Made by a program: the position numbers and the translations under genes
Shown: piece by piece, positions 44,741 through 54,392 of the stretch
Position numbering within the stretch: position 1 is the stretch's first letter
How the letters are laid out: every line of letters starts with the position of its first letter
Assembly: GCF_003010955.1 (NCBI RefSeq)
Contig: NZ_PGGO01000008.1
Location: 173,745-237,744, forward strand
Reading direction: 5' to 3'
Length of the DNA: 64,000 nt
DNA from: Phyllobacterium brassicacearum
GTDB taxonomy: Bacteria > Pseudomonadota > Alphaproteobacteria > Rhizobiales > Rhizobiaceae
Notes under the pieces: model-generated
What the model saw: only the letters and a program-made list of their open reading frames with translations
Database searches by the model: none
Told to the model about the DNA's origin: nothing

Positions 44741-45442
44741 TCAATCAATTATCGGCATCGTACTGATCGCAGCGATGCCATTAGGCGTGATGTGGCATTT
44801 TACAGCGAAAGCTTCAACCCCACGTCTTTCGGCCCGTTCAAATGCAGCCGCGTAAACCGGATCAAGATCGCCGCAGATTTTCAAACGGTCGCAATCTCCG
44901 CGCTGGATGACGTAGAGCATGACACCACGATGTCCACTTTCGACCATGTTGCCAAGCTCGTCCAGATGTTTTGCACCGCGCGCCGTGGGAGAATCGGGAA
45001 ATTCGGCAAGACCCGGGCGGCGCGAAAAATGCACGTTCTTCACCTCGACATAGGCGCTGGGACGACTCGGGTCGCGCAACAGGATGTCGATGCGCGAATT
45101 GAGACCATACTTCTGCTCACGTCTCAATTCGGCATAGCCGCTCAACGAGGGGAGCAAGCCCGAAAGAATTGCCTCCTCCGCTATGCGATTAGGCAGGCCG
45201 GTATTGATACCAACCATGGTGCCCTGGACTTCAACCATCTGCAATGTGTGAGGATATTTGCGCTTTGCGCCATCGGAAAGTGACAACCAGACTCTAATGC
45301 CGGGGTCGGTTAGTCCAAGCATTGAACCCGTATTGGGAACAGAACTGGTGATCGGACTGCCGTCATCGAGGATGACATCTGCGAGGAAGCGCTTGTAGCG
45401 CTGGACCAATTGACCGGTGACGAGGGGGGCAGCGAAGATCAT
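44741..45442 (-). CDS. sfsA: DNA/RNA nuclease SfsA
   Basis: 233 residues. SfsA family motifs are [17 protein letters not shown] near the N-terminus (OB-like nucleic-acid-binding part) and the PD-(D/E)XK-like core around [20 protein letters not shown]. The C-terminal [20 protein letters not shown] and [20 protein letters not shown] are also typical. Historically linked to sugar fermentation stimulation. Probably cotranscribed with map. Confidence 0.95.
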   Translation of the reverse strand: MIFAAPLVTGQLVQRYKRFLADVILDDGSPITSSVPNTGSMLGLTDPGIRVWLSLSDGAKRKYPHTLQMVEVQGTMVGINTGLPNRIAEEAILSGLLPSLSGYAELRREQKYGLNSRIDILLRDPSRPSAYVEVKNVHFSRRPGLAEFPDSPTARGAKHLDELGNMVESGHRGVMLYVIQRGDCDRLKICGDLDPVYAAAFERAERRGVEAFAVKCHITPNGIAAISTMPIID

Positions 45443-45766
45443 GGGACGGTTTTAGCGGATGCTGCGCTCCAGAACAATCGATGGGGCTTTCGGTCATCTC
45501 CAGACCATCGTCAGATAAAAAGAACCTGCCTTTAGTAAGGCAGGCCAATTTGCTCTGGGGTGGGAGAATCGGGCCCGGGTGGAGGTTGAACCGAACCCTG
45601 CTACCGCAGACCTGAGTCGCAGCAGTGATTCATGATAGGTCAGCTCAGGATTTCGGTCTCATAACTTTGTCTAACAGGCGGTGACAAAGCTTGAAAAAAC
45701 TGGACTGTTCTAATCCAGAAGTCTGTCACATTCTATGCACAGGGACGAAACTCATCAGGAGGATAC
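45443..45766. other. Intergenic region upstream of sfsA and the small lipoprotein gene
   Basis: 324 bases with no open frame that looks coding. It contains the promoters of sfsA (minus) and the small lipoprotein (plus), and between them a structured stretch described separately as a candidate small RNA. Confidence 0.5.
45520..45640 (-). ncRNA. Candidate small RNA ending in an intrinsic terminator
   Basis: On the minus strand CCTGCCTT-ACTA-AAGGCAGG (45546-45527, perfect 8-bp stem) is followed by TTCTTTTT. This is a good terminator, but it stands 5' of sfsA, so it must end something transcribed upstream of sfsA. The only sequence there is a GC-rich 90-base block with a second hairpin (CTGCT...AGCAG at 45625-45598, inner GAC-TCAG-GTC) and a C-rich single-stranded stretch. 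No Rfam family is recognised by eye. The 5' end is a guess. Confidence 0.4.
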
Positions 45767-45949
45767 ATGATGAAACTCAAGTTTTTCGTACCGTTTGTTG
45801 CAGTCGCTGCATTCGCTTTGGCAGCTTGTGACAACAAGCCTTCAGAAGGTACGGCCACACCGCCAGCGACAACATCTGAACCGACAACACCTGCACCCGC
45901 ACCGGCCACGCCTTCCCCGGATCCGGCAAAACCGGCACCAGCTAACTAG
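45767..45949 (+). CDS. Small Pro/Thr-rich lipoprotein
   Basis: 60 residues. A signal peptide ends in lipobox ALAAC (Cys21), leaving a 40-residue mature tail made of Pro, Thr, Ala and Ser (TPPATTSEPTTPAPAPATP). AGGAGG stands just upstream of the ATG pair MM. Probably an outer-membrane-anchored spacer-like lipoprotein of unknown function. It is too short and low in complexity to place in a family. Confidence 0.75.
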   Translation: MMKLKFFVPFVAVAAFALAACDNKPSEGTATPPATTSEPTTPAPAPATPSPDPAKPAPAN

Positions 45950-46069
45950 TCGAAATCAACGAGACATCCATGCGGCCGGCTCGTTCAGAGCTGGCCGTTT
46001 TCTTTACTGCGGCGTGCGAAGACATACGAACTTCGCATTATAAGGTTTTGATTTTCCAAGAAGATAGCC

Positions 46070-46144
46070 TGGTACGCCCAAGGGGAATCGAACCCCTGTT
46101 TGCGCCGTGAAAGGGCGCCGTCCTAACCGCTAGACGATGGGCGC
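46070..46144 (-). tRNA. tRNA-Glu (anticodon UUC)
   Basis: On the minus strand the acceptor stem GCGCCCA pairs with TGGGCGT (one G-T pair at the end). The D arm contains TCTAGCGGTTAGGA and the anticodon stem GCGCC/GGCGC closes the loop CTTTCAC, giving TTC. The T arm is CAGGGGTTCGATTCCCCT. ACCA is encoded at the 3' end. Confidence 0.97.
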
Positions 46145-46289
46145 CCGCAGGTAAGCGGCTTATAGTGAAACAGTTTTTGCGCCGCAAGCCCATAAAGCAT
46201 TCTTTTTTCGAAAAAGTGAAATTTGTTCGATTCACAGCCAGATGGATCGGGCCGCAACTGACCGGAGCCGGCAATTTCGCTGAAGGGGA

Positions 46290-47651
46290 TCAAGCTCTTC
46301 CGCGCGAGCAGCGCCAGTTCCAGTCGCGACGAGGACCGATATCGACGTGCACTGATTCGGTGTGGCAATAGGTGCCAACGCCGCCGCGGCCTGTCATGGA
46401 GCGCGCAAAATTGGCCAATTCCCACTTGGAAACACCAGGAATTTGAATATCTGCGGCGGCACAGGACATGTGCAAGGAGGCCTTTGCACCGTTGACCAAG
46501 CGGTTATAGGGCGGGCTTCGATAGCCTGATGTGACGATCACCGATTTACCATAGCGCCGCTCAAGAGCCTTGAGGATGCCAACGAGCTGCGGTTTGAGGC
46601 AAGCAACTTGCACGTTTTCGCGCTGCACTTTGAGGCCGTTTGGCGCCAGGCGGGCGAGGCCAGCTGCAGAGGCAAGAATAACTGGGGCAGCCGCGGCCTC
46701 GACATCGTCATCATCATAAAGGCTGTCGCGTTGCATGATCTGGATGCCGGCGTTGGGCCGAACGCCGGGCAGTGATGATAGGTGTTCGGTCTTGCTGGCA
46801 AACGATTCGGCTGATGGCAGAGCCGATGCAGTCTGAACCGGCGCCTCGGCTGCCCGTAGCTTGGGCTGGGATCTCGGTTCGATGACTGCAACCTGACGGT
46901 TGGCCGCCGGTTTGCCTTGGTTATTGGCGAAGAGCCGCAGAAGCAGTCCGTTCTTGCCGGCAGGCGCAGCTGGCTTCTTCACAGCCGTTTCACCCTGTTC
47001 GGTGGCGGCGACCGCCTCGGCCTTCGCGTCTGTGGCCTTGGCTGCATCCTTGCTGGCTGTTTCGGCAGGTTGCTGCGTTTCTTGCGCCTGCGCAGGTTGC
47101 GGGGCTGGTTCCGGCTTTGCGGAGCTTCCAAACAATGATGTCTTTGCCGGAGGAGCGGCAGCGGCCGCGGCGCTAGCTACCTGTTGCGGTTCTTCTGACT
47201 TGGCCGGGCTGCTTGAGCCGAACAGCGATGTCCTGACCTGAGGCTTGTCTTCAGTCGGGGATGCAGCGGTCTGCTGGGTTCCTGATGCAGCGCCGGTCGT
47301 TGGCGCGGTTGCTGCCTTCGTGTCAGCTGGTTTGGCAGCGGCCCCCTTGATTGCCTGGAGAGCATTGGTTTCTGTGCTGCCGGCCAGTGCCAGCGCTTCA
47401 GTCGAAATCGTTTGATTGCCACCAGATGGCAGGGATGAATCCGCTGTATGCTTCGCGTCGCCCGTTGGCTCATTTTCGGTGGCGGCCGTCAAGGGGGAAG
47501 TAGCGTTGGGGCTTGATCCGGTCGATGTGCAGGATGTTGCAGCCATTGCCGCCATCGCAATGACGCACGCTACCGTGCTCGCCCGAAGGGCCGAAACTGA
47601 CGCTGGCAGTATATTCAACGATTCCCCCGTCTCGTCTTTCCCGGTCCCCAA
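46290..47651 (-). CDS. YcbK/peptidase M15A-like protein with low-complexity linker
   Basis: 453 residues. An N-terminal hydrophobic segment (VACVIAMAAMAATSCTS) looks like a signal or lipoprotein signal (candidate lipobox Cys41). A long Ala/Pro/Gln/Lys-rich region follows to about residue 320 and contains TSLFGSS twice, about 35 residues apart. The C-terminal ~125 residues match the DUF882/M15A fold: TSGYRSPPYNRLVNGAKASL, then HMSCAAADIQIPGV (His and Asp ligands) and ESVHVDIGPRRDWNW (His). Probably a periplasmic murein peptidase or binding protein. Confidence 0.85.
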   Translation of the reverse strand: MGTGKDETGESLNILPASVSALRASTVACVIAMAAMAATSCTSTGSSPNATSPLTAATENEPTGDAKHTADSSLPSGGNQTISTEALALAGSTETNALQAIKGAAAKPADTKAATAPTTGAASGTQQTAASPTEDKPQVRTSLFGSSSPAKSEEPQQVASAAAAAAPPAKTSLFGSSAKPEPAPQPAQAQETQQPAETASKDAAKATDAKAEAVAATEQGETAVKKPAAPAGKNGLLLRLFANNQGKPAANRQVAVIEPRSQPKLRAAEAPVQTASALPSAESFASKTEHLSSLPGVRPNAGIQIMQRDSLYDDDDVEAAAAPVILASAAGLARLAPNGLKVQRENVQVACLKPQLVGILKALERRYGKSVIVTSGYRSPPYNRLVNGAKASLHMSCAAADIQIPGVSKWELANFARSMTGRGGVGTYCHTESVHVDIGPRRDWNWRCSRGRA

Positions 47652-47868
47652 GATGTTCAGTCCGGTCCGCTTTTGTAAGAGCAGAAAGCTCGCGAAGTTC
47701 TATTGAAGTGCAAATAACACCGGCAGAGAGTCGCCAGAGTTAATGAACTTTTGTCGGCTGCACAAGTCGTCAGGTATACCTAGAATGAGGCAAAAACGTG
47801 ATTGGCCACTTTCTTGCCATTGTCATTAAATCTTCTTTATGACTTTCAGTGACCTTTGACGGGTATTT

Positions 47869-49689
47869 TCATACACGGATTCGCACGTAAGTTCCCGGCG
47901 CCTCAGCCAGAATCTCGATATTGTTTTCGCCAGGTTTTCGCGCAGGAACACGCGTCCTGTCCTGCGATTCGATCCACTTTTGCCAATGATGCCACCAGGA
48001 TCCCGGATGCTCGGTCGTATTGGCCAGCCAGGCGTCAAATGCGCCGACTGGCGCATCGCCGGTCCAGTACTGGTACTTGTTCTTTGCGGGAGGATTGACC
48101 ACGCCGGCAATATGACCAGACCCAGCGAGTACATAGGTGACATCGCCACCAAAATACTGACAGCCTGTGAAGACAGAAAGCGCTGGAGCGATGTGGTCTT
48201 CCTTGGCCGCGAGATTGTAGATGGGAATCTTGATGTCAGCGAGCGACAGATTCTCGCCGGCAAGCTTCATCGTGCCGCGCACCAGATTGTTGTCGAGATA
48301 GCAATTGCGAAGGTAGTAGGAGTGATTGGCAGCACTCATGCGCGTTGCGTCCGCATTCCAATATAGAAGATCGAATGGAACCGGATCGCGGCCGCGCATG
48401 TAGTTATTGATGACGTAGGGCCAGATGAGGTCGCCGGAGCGCAGCATATTGAAGGCGGTCGCCATACGCGTGCCGTCAAGATAGCCCTCGGCGGACATGG
48501 CGTTTTCCAGAGCCCGGATCTGATCTTCGTCGACGAAGACCTTCAGGTCACCGGCGTGGGTAAAATCCACCTGGGTCGTGAACAGCGTGGCGCTCTTGAT
48601 CCGGTTCTCGCCTTCCTTGGCAAAGAGCGCGAGGGCTGCACTCAAGAGCGTTCCGCCGACGCAGTAGCCGATAGCGTTCACGGCTTTTTGGCCGGTCGCT
48701 TTTTCGATCGTATCCAGTCCGAATCGCAAGCCTTCATTGGTATAAGCTGACCAGTCCTTTGTCGCGTGGCGCTGATCGGGGTTGACCCAGGAGATGACGA
48801 AGACTGTATGGCCCTGGTCGATCGCCCATTTGATGAAGGATTTTTCCGGGTTCAGGTCGAGGATGTAGTATTTGTTGATCCATGGCGGGCAGATCAGCAG
48901 AGGGCGCTTCAGCACATCCTTTGTTGTGGGCTCATACTGGATGATTTCTGCGACGTCACTGCGCGCAATCACCTTACCGGGCGTCGTTGCTACGTTTTCG
49001 CCGAGCGCAAACTTGGTGAGATCAGACTGGCGCAGGCGCAAATCTCCACCGCCGGCGATAATATCTTCGGCCAGCATCTTCATGCCGCGGACCAGGTTCT
49101 CGCCGTTGCTGGCAACAGTTTCCTTGTAGAGCTCCGGATTGGTCAGCAGAAAGTTACTTGGCGACGCCGCAGTTGTGATCTGTTTGACGTAGAATGCCGC
49201 CTTGTGCCTCGTGTGATCATCAAGGCCCTCGGTGCTCTCGACCAGTTCGCCTGCCCAACGCGCCGTCACGAGATAAGCTTGCTTGAGAAAGTCGAAAAAG
49301 GCGTTCTTGCCCCAATCCTCGTCAGTGAAGCGTTTGTCGCCGATTTCAGGCTTTGCCACGTCTTCGACATCCTCACCGCTCATGCGTCGGATGGAATTGG
49401 ACCATATGGCCATATAACTGGAGAAAAGCTTTGTCTGCGCTTCAAGGGCACGCGCGGGCTCGGAAAGCCAATATTCGGAAACTTTGGTAAGCGTCTTCAC
49501 CACATCGGTGACAGGATCGGCGATCGTATCGCGTTTCAGGCCCTTTTCGCGGGGCTCGACCCAAGCGGATGCGGCCTTGCCGGCCTGCTCGATCATATGG
49601 GCAACGTTGCGTGCAAAGGCCTCCGGGTCCTTAACAACATAATTATCAAGGTTTGGCGTCTTACCGCTCTTGCTGCCTTGATTATCCAT
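47869..49689 (-). CDS. phaC: Class I poly(3-hydroxyalkanoate) synthase
   Basis: Granule-bound polymerase that makes polyhydroxybutyrate from 3-hydroxyacyl-CoA, 606 residues. The alpha/beta-hydrolase core has the lipase-like box AIGYCVGGTLL with the catalytic Cys at about residue 345, Asp in AAKEDHIAPALSVF and His in LAGSGHIAGVVNPP. LLICPPWINKYYILDLNPEK and WNADATRMSAANHSYYLR are class I hallmarks. Other pha genes (phaA, phaB, phasin) are not in the window. Divergent from the small lipoprotein gene at 49805. Confidence 0.97.
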   Translation of the reverse strand: MDNQGSKSGKTPNLDNYVVKDPEAFARNVAHMIEQAGKAASAWVEPREKGLKRDTIADPVTDVVKTLTKVSEYWLSEPARALEAQTKLFSSYMAIWSNSIRRMSGEDVEDVAKPEIGDKRFTDEDWGKNAFFDFLKQAYLVTARWAGELVESTEGLDDHTRHKAAFYVKQITTAASPSNFLLTNPELYKETVASNGENLVRGMKMLAEDIIAGGGDLRLRQSDLTKFALGENVATTPGKVIARSDVAEIIQYEPTTKDVLKRPLLICPPWINKYYILDLNPEKSFIKWAIDQGHTVFVISWVNPDQRHATKDWSAYTNEGLRFGLDTIEKATGQKAVNAIGYCVGGTLLSAALALFAKEGENRIKSATLFTTQVDFTHAGDLKVFVDEDQIRALENAMSAEGYLDGTRMATAFNMLRSGDLIWPYVINNYMRGRDPVPFDLLYWNADATRMSAANHSYYLRNCYLDNNLVRGTMKLAGENLSLADIKIPIYNLAAKEDHIAPALSVFTGCQYFGGDVTYVLAGSGHIAGVVNPPAKNKYQYWTGDAPVGAFDAWLANTTEHPGSWWHHWQKWIESQDRTRVPARKPGENNIEILAEAPGTYVRIRV

Positions 49690-49804
49690 ATATTTGCGTC
49701 CTCCCGATCAGCATTATTGACATGATATCATAGGTTGGTGCTATCCCTCTAACGTGCAATTGTTATCGCCATTATGAATTCGTTTTTCGCAGTCAGGACA
49801 CACA

Positions 49805-50146
49805 ATGAATTTTTCGGTTAAAACCATCATGCGGTTGTGGGTTGCTGCTGCTCTGGTTGCTGGCCTGGGTGCTTGCGCCAATACGGCTCCGGCTCCGATG
49901 TCGAATTCGCCGTTGACCGGACCGGTCAACACCGGGACATATCCGCATTTCACACCCGATCCGAAGGGCGAGACCGCACAGTTTTCGCCCGAACAGAAGC
50001 AGGCGCTGATCGACAGGACCAACGCTGCCAAGGCCGGCCAGGCCGGTCCTTCATCGGATCCGGCCCTTGCTGCCCGCCGCCAGGCGGAGATGCAGTTACT
50101 CAAGAAACAGCAGGAAGAAGATCTGAAAACGATCGAGGGCAAGTAG
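49805..50146 (+). CDS. Small lipoprotein of unknown function
   Basis: 113 residues. Signal peptide MRLWVAAALVAGLGAC gives lipobox Cys24. The mature part starts ANTAPAPMSNSPLTGPVNTG and ends in a charged helix likely to form a coiled coil (ARRQAEMQLLKKQQEEDLKT). No family recognised. It lies upstream of thrS by about 180 bases on the same strand. Confidence 0.78.
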   Translation: MNFSVKTIMRLWVAAALVAGLGACANTAPAPMSNSPLTGPVNTGTYPHFTPDPKGETAQFSPEQKQALIDRTNAAKAGQAGPSSDPALAARRQAEMQLLKKQQEEDLKTIEGK

Positions 50147-50324
50147 TCTCGCTTGCATCAGCTCTACCGTCTTGCGATGACGCTGAACACGGCAGCTATG
50201 GCAAGCTTTTCGGCGCAAGTACTTTACGCCAAGCAAAACTGCATTTAGAAGTCCGTCCGCCGGAACAGGTCCGGTCGTTAAACACCACCCGCAATCGTTG
50301 GCGGGACTGGATAGGAGAAAATTG

Positions 50325-52313
50325 ATGTCGCAAACAGTTGCAAAAACTGTATCCATGCAATTCCCCGATGGCTCGAAGCGCGAATACGACGCTGCCATGA
50401 CCGGCGCGGAACTTGCTGAATCCATTTCCAAATCACTTGCAAAAAAGGCCGTCGCCTATGCTGTCAACGGCGTCGTACGTGATCTGTCCGATGCCTTGCA
50501 GACTTCGGGCACAATTGAAATCCTGACCCGCGAAGATCCGCGCGCACTGGAATTGATCCGGCACGACTGCGCGCACGTCCTCGCCGAGGCGGTACAGGAG
50601 CTTTTTCCAGGAACGCAGGTCACAATTGGCCCGGTCATCGAGAACGGCTTTTATTACGACTTCGCCAAGAACGAGCCCTTCACGCCTGACGACCTTCCGG
50701 TGATCGAGAAGAAGATGCGGGAAATCATCGCCCGCAATAAGCCTTTCACCAAGGAAATCTGGTCGCGCGAAAAGGCACGCAAAATCTTTGCCGAGAAGGG
50801 CGAGACCTACAAGGTAGAACTCGTTGACGCCATTCCCGAAGGCCAAGATCTCAAGATTTATAGTCAGGGCGATTGGTATGATCTGTGCCGCGGCCCGCAT
50901 ATGCCTTCGACAGGCCAGATCGGCAGCTCTTTCAAGCTAATGAAGGTTGCAGGAGCGTACTGGCGCGGTGACAGCAATAATCCCATGCTGAGCCGCATCT
51001 ACGGAACGGCGTTCGCGAACGATGCGGACCTCAACACCTATCTCCATATGCTTGAAGAAGCGGAAAAACGTGACCATCGACGTCTCGGCCGGGAAATGGA
51101 CCTGTTCCATTTCCAGGAAGAGGGTCCGGGCGTGGTTTTCTGGCATCCAAAGGGATGGCGGATGTTCCAGAGCCTCGTCAGCTACATGCGGCGCCGGCTG
51201 GATAGCCACGGCTACAGCGAAGTCAACGCACCGCAGGTGCTCGACAAATCGCTGTGGGAGACGTCGGGCCATTGGGGCTGGTATCGTGACAACATGTTCA
51301 AGGTTACGGTTGCCGGTGACGAGACCGATGACGAGCGCGTCTTCGCGTTGAAGCCGATGAACTGCCCTGGTCACGTACAGATATTCAAGCATGGCCTGAA
51401 ATCCTACCGCGATCTGCCGGTAAAGCTTGCGGAATTCGGCAACGTCCACCGCTACGAGCCTTCGGGTGCGCTGCATGGCCTCATGCGTGTGCGCGGCTTC
51501 ACGCAGGATGATGCTCACGTGTTCTGCACGGACGAGCAGATGGAGGCCGAGTGCCTGCGCATCAACGACCTGATCCTGACGACCTATGCCGACTTCGGCT
51601 TCGAAGGCATCACTGTGAAGCTGTCCACGCGCCCCGACAAGCGCGTCGGCTCCGATGAACTGTGGGATCGCGCCGAAGCGGTCATGAGCAAGGTGCTCCG
51701 GACGATCGAGGAGCAATCGGGCGGCAAGATCAAGACGGCCATCAATCCGGGCGAGGGCGCCTTCTATGGCCCCAAGTTCGAATATGTGCTGCGCGATGCC
51801 ATTGGCCGGGACTGGCAGTGCGGGACAACACAGGTTGACTTCAACCTGCCGGAACGGTTCGGTGCCTTCTACATCGACTCAACGTCGGAGAAGAAGCAGC
51901 CGGTGATGATCCACCGCGCGATCTGCGGGTCGATGGAACGCTTCCTTGGCATACTGATCGAGAACTATGCCGGACACATGCCACTCTGGTTTGCACCGGT
52001 GCAGGTTGTCGTTGCCACGATTACATCGGAGGCCGATGAATACGGCAAACAAGTCGCGAAGGAGTTGAAGGCAGCCGGTCTTCAGGTCATCACGGACTTC
52101 CGCAACGAGAAGATCAACTACAAGGTCCGCGAGCATTCCTTGCAGAAGGTGCCGGTGATTCTTGTGTGCGGCATGCGCGAAGCCGAGGAACGCTCGGTCA
52201 ATATGCGCCGCCTGGGTTCGCAGAGCCAGACGTCGCTTTCGCTCGACGACGCAATCCGTCAACTTGCGGACGAAGCAACGGCGCCGGATCTGTTGCGATT
52301 GGCGGCAGAATAG
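50325..52313 (+). CDS. thrS: Threonyl-tRNA synthetase
   Basis: 662 residues, charges tRNA-Thr. Domains in order are a TGS domain at about 1-65, the editing domain ([34 protein letters not shown]), the class II catalytic core ([60 protein letters not shown]) and the C-terminal anticodon-binding domain. The ATG at 50325 ([13 protein letters not shown]) has a TAGGAGA ribosome site. No T-box is visible upstream. Confidence 0.98.
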   Translation: MSQTVAKTVSMQFPDGSKREYDAAMTGAELAESISKSLAKKAVAYAVNGVVRDLSDALQTSGTIEILTREDPRALELIRHDCAHVLAEAVQELFPGTQVTIGPVIENGFYYDFAKNEPFTPDDLPVIEKKMREIIARNKPFTKEIWSREKARKIFAEKGETYKVELVDAIPEGQDLKIYSQGDWYDLCRGPHMPSTGQIGSSFKLMKVAGAYWRGDSNNPMLSRIYGTAFANDADLNTYLHMLEEAEKRDHRRLGREMDLFHFQEEGPGVVFWHPKGWRMFQSLVSYMRRRLDSHGYSEVNAPQVLDKSLWETSGHWGWYRDNMFKVTVAGDETDDERVFALKPMNCPGHVQIFKHGLKSYRDLPVKLAEFGNVHRYEPSGALHGLMRVRGFTQDDAHVFCTDEQMEAECLRINDLILTTYADFGFEGITVKLSTRPDKRVGSDELWDRAEAVMSKVLRTIEEQSGGKIKTAINPGEGAFYGPKFEYVLRDAIGRDWQCGTTQVDFNLPERFGAFYIDSTSEKKQPVMIHRAICGSMERFLGILIENYAGHMPLWFAPVQVVVATITSEADEYGKQVAKELKAAGLQVITDFRNEKINYKVREHSLQKVPVILVCGMREAEERSVNMRRLGSQSQTSLSLDDAIRQLADEATAPDLLRLAAE

Positions 52314-52403
52314 TCTCAAAAATATGACAGCGTGGTGGGTTCATCACGCTGTCATATGGATGCGAGAGAATCTAAGCCACTTTAACTTTAACCGGGGTTG
52401 CGC

Positions 52404-53222
52404 GTGCAGTTTCCAGAGCTTTCCTATGCCAATGACACGCAGACTCGCCTGACCCAATGGCTTATCCGCGCCATCGAGGGGCTATCCGGCCGCAATTATT
52501 ATGCCGGGCTTTACAATACATGGCGCAATGACATTGTGCCTGCCGGCATCGATGTGTTTTGCCGGATGATGGATCTGATCAATGTCCGCCTCGACATCGC
52601 GGATCAATGGCCACCGAAGCAATTGCCCGACACGCCTCTGGTCATTATTGCGAATCATCCCTTTGGCATTGGCGACGGCATCGCTGCTTTGGCACTGGCT
52701 GAACAACTCGGCCGGCCGTTCCGCGTTCTCATTAACAACGATCTCCTCAAGGTGCCGGAAATCCGGCCCTACGCACTTCCGGTCTGTTTCGACGAGACCA
52801 AGGAAGCGATGGCTATGAACATGGCGACGCGCCACGAGGCGGTCCGCCTGCTGAAGGAAGGTGTGACGATCGTCGTTTTTCCTGCCGGCGGCGTCGCTAC
52901 GGCGCCCAAGGGCTTCGGCCGCGCCGAAGACCTGCCATGGAAAATCTTTCCGGCCAAGCTCGTGCAGCAGGCGAAGGCCTCGGTCATCCCTGTGTATTTC
53001 GGCGGCCAGAACGGCCGCTTTTTCCATCTCGCCAGCAAGGTGTCGATGACGCTGCGCATCTCGCTGCTGATCCGCGAGTTTCGCCGGTTGTCGGGCAAGG
53101 CAATCGAAGTTCGTATCGGCAGGGTGATCGGCTGGGAAGAGCTGAAGCCATTTGAAGACCGCAAGCGGCTGCTCGAATACCTTTATGATGCGGTTTTCTC
53201 GCTCGAGCCCAAGACGCGCTGA
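52404..53222 (+). CDS. Lysophospholipid acyltransferase (PlsC-like)
   Basis: Membrane-associated acyltransferase, 272 residues. The acceptor-site motif is ANHPFGIGDG (family NHX4D) at about residue 75, with the later blocks GVTIVVFPAGGVATAPKG and AKASVIPVYFGGQNGRFFH. It may take part in lysophospholipid or ornithine-lipid acylation; the substrate is not visible in sequence. The start is uncertain: GTG 52404 has GGGG at good spacing, TTG 52398 is immediately next to it. The gene begins 90 bases after thrS. Confidence 0.85.
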   Translation: MQFPELSYANDTQTRLTQWLIRAIEGLSGRNYYAGLYNTWRNDIVPAGIDVFCRMMDLINVRLDIADQWPPKQLPDTPLVIIANHPFGIGDGIAALALAEQLGRPFRVLINNDLLKVPEIRPYALPVCFDETKEAMAMNMATRHEAVRLLKEGVTIVVFPAGGVATAPKGFGRAEDLPWKIFPAKLVQQAKASVIPVYFGGQNGRFFHLASKVSMTLRISLLIREFRRLSGKAIEVRIGRVIGWEELKPFEDRKRLLEYLYDAVFSLEPKTR

Positions 53223-53228
53223 GCAGGA

Positions 53229-54227
53229 TCAATCCAGAGGTTCTTCGCCGCCGGCCGGCTGGTCGGCAATCGCGGCCGTACTCGCGCCGTCCTTGGCCAG
53301 CACTTCGACATCCTGATTCTGTCCGGCCACGACTTTGAAGTCGCGCTGGTAGATGCGGTCCTTGTTCTTGGCAATGATCACGTACTCGCCCTCGGCCAAA
53401 ACGATGGATGCGAAAGCGCCAACACTTTCACGTACAATATCGCCTGACGTGGTGAGTACCGACCAGGCCGTATCGGCCATGGCTTCGCCGCCGGTCTCGC
53501 GCACGAGTTTCAGCGTGAGCTGAGCCGCCCTGTGCTCGACATTGGCTTCCGTGAGTTTTCCGGCTTCGACGCGAATGTCGGCGCGGATCACCGCATTCGC
53601 GGTGCCGTAGTTGGAAACGATCTGATAGGTGCCAGTGTTGAGGCGCACGACGCTGTCAGGCTTCACGTCTGGAATGATCAGCGCGCGTTCACCGTTGGAG
53701 TCCTCGTGATCTTCGTAAATCGAGAATCGCAATTGGTCCGGCGGAATGCGTCCGCCACCCGACAGAACCGCATTGAGCTTCACACCACCGGCATCGAGGA
53801 TCATCGTTTCACTGCGCTTGGCGCGGGTCATCGTGATACGCTTGGTCGCGCCGGCCCGTCCAAATGCCACATGCACCAAGTAGCTGCCTGGAGCGAGATT
53901 GAAGGAAGTTGTGCCGCCCTTGGCCGTCGCCAACAATGCCAACTTGCCATCGTCACCGGCCTCGGGGGAAAATACCCGCCAGACAAGGCCGCGTCCGATC
54001 GGATCACTTTCCTCGGAGAGTTTAGCCGACAGCACGAGCTCGGGCTCATTGATGATCGGGCTGTTGGCTGGCGCCTTCGGGCTGGCATATTCGTTGAGAT
54101 TGGGGATGCTGGGTAACTCGACGGCCGGCGTCTGCGGTAAATCCGGCGCCAGCGCCTGCGCCCCAGCTTCGGGCGCAATAACCATAAGACTCACAAGAAC
54201 GGTCGCGGCAAACAATTGCCTGGCCAT
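53229..54227 (-). CDS. Secreted protein of unknown function with repeated beta-sandwich-like segments
   Basis: 332 residues. MARQLFAATVLVSLMVIAPE is a clear signal peptide, cleaved near EAGAQA. The mature part has at least three similar segments, each with a Gly-rich strand and a YLVHVAFG/YQIVSNYG/YVIIAKNK-like strand (SYLVHVAFGRAGATKRITM, TYQIVSNYGTANAVIRADI, EYVIIAKNKDRIYQRDFKV). This suggests tandem carboxypeptidase-regulatory or Ig-like domains. Function unknown. I chose 54227 because it has an AAGGT ribosome site and a proper signal peptide. Confidence 0.75.
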   Translation of the reverse strand: MARQLFAATVLVSLMVIAPEAGAQALAPDLPQTPAVELPSIPNLNEYASPKAPANSPIINEPELVLSAKLSEESDPIGRGLVWRVFSPEAGDDGKLALLATAKGGTTSFNLAPGSYLVHVAFGRAGATKRITMTRAKRSETMILDAGGVKLNAVLSGGGRIPPDQLRFSIYEDHEDSNGERALIIPDVKPDSVVRLNTGTYQIVSNYGTANAVIRADIRVEAGKLTEANVEHRAAQLTLKLVRETGGEAMADTAWSVLTTSGDIVRESVGAFASIVLAEGEYVIIAKNKDRIYQRDFKVVAGQNQDVEVLAKDGASTAAIADQPAGGEEPLD

Positions 54228-54392
54228 CCGGACCTTGCCGCCCGCTGAAATAATTTCGAATGCACCCATGAAACGGTTTGATCCGAAGCCGATGGCAATT
54301 TCAAGGCTTTTTCTCAACCGCGCACCTTTACTTGGCGGACGAAACCACCACATTGTCCGCGCATCATTACAACAGGATCACCGCTTCATTCC

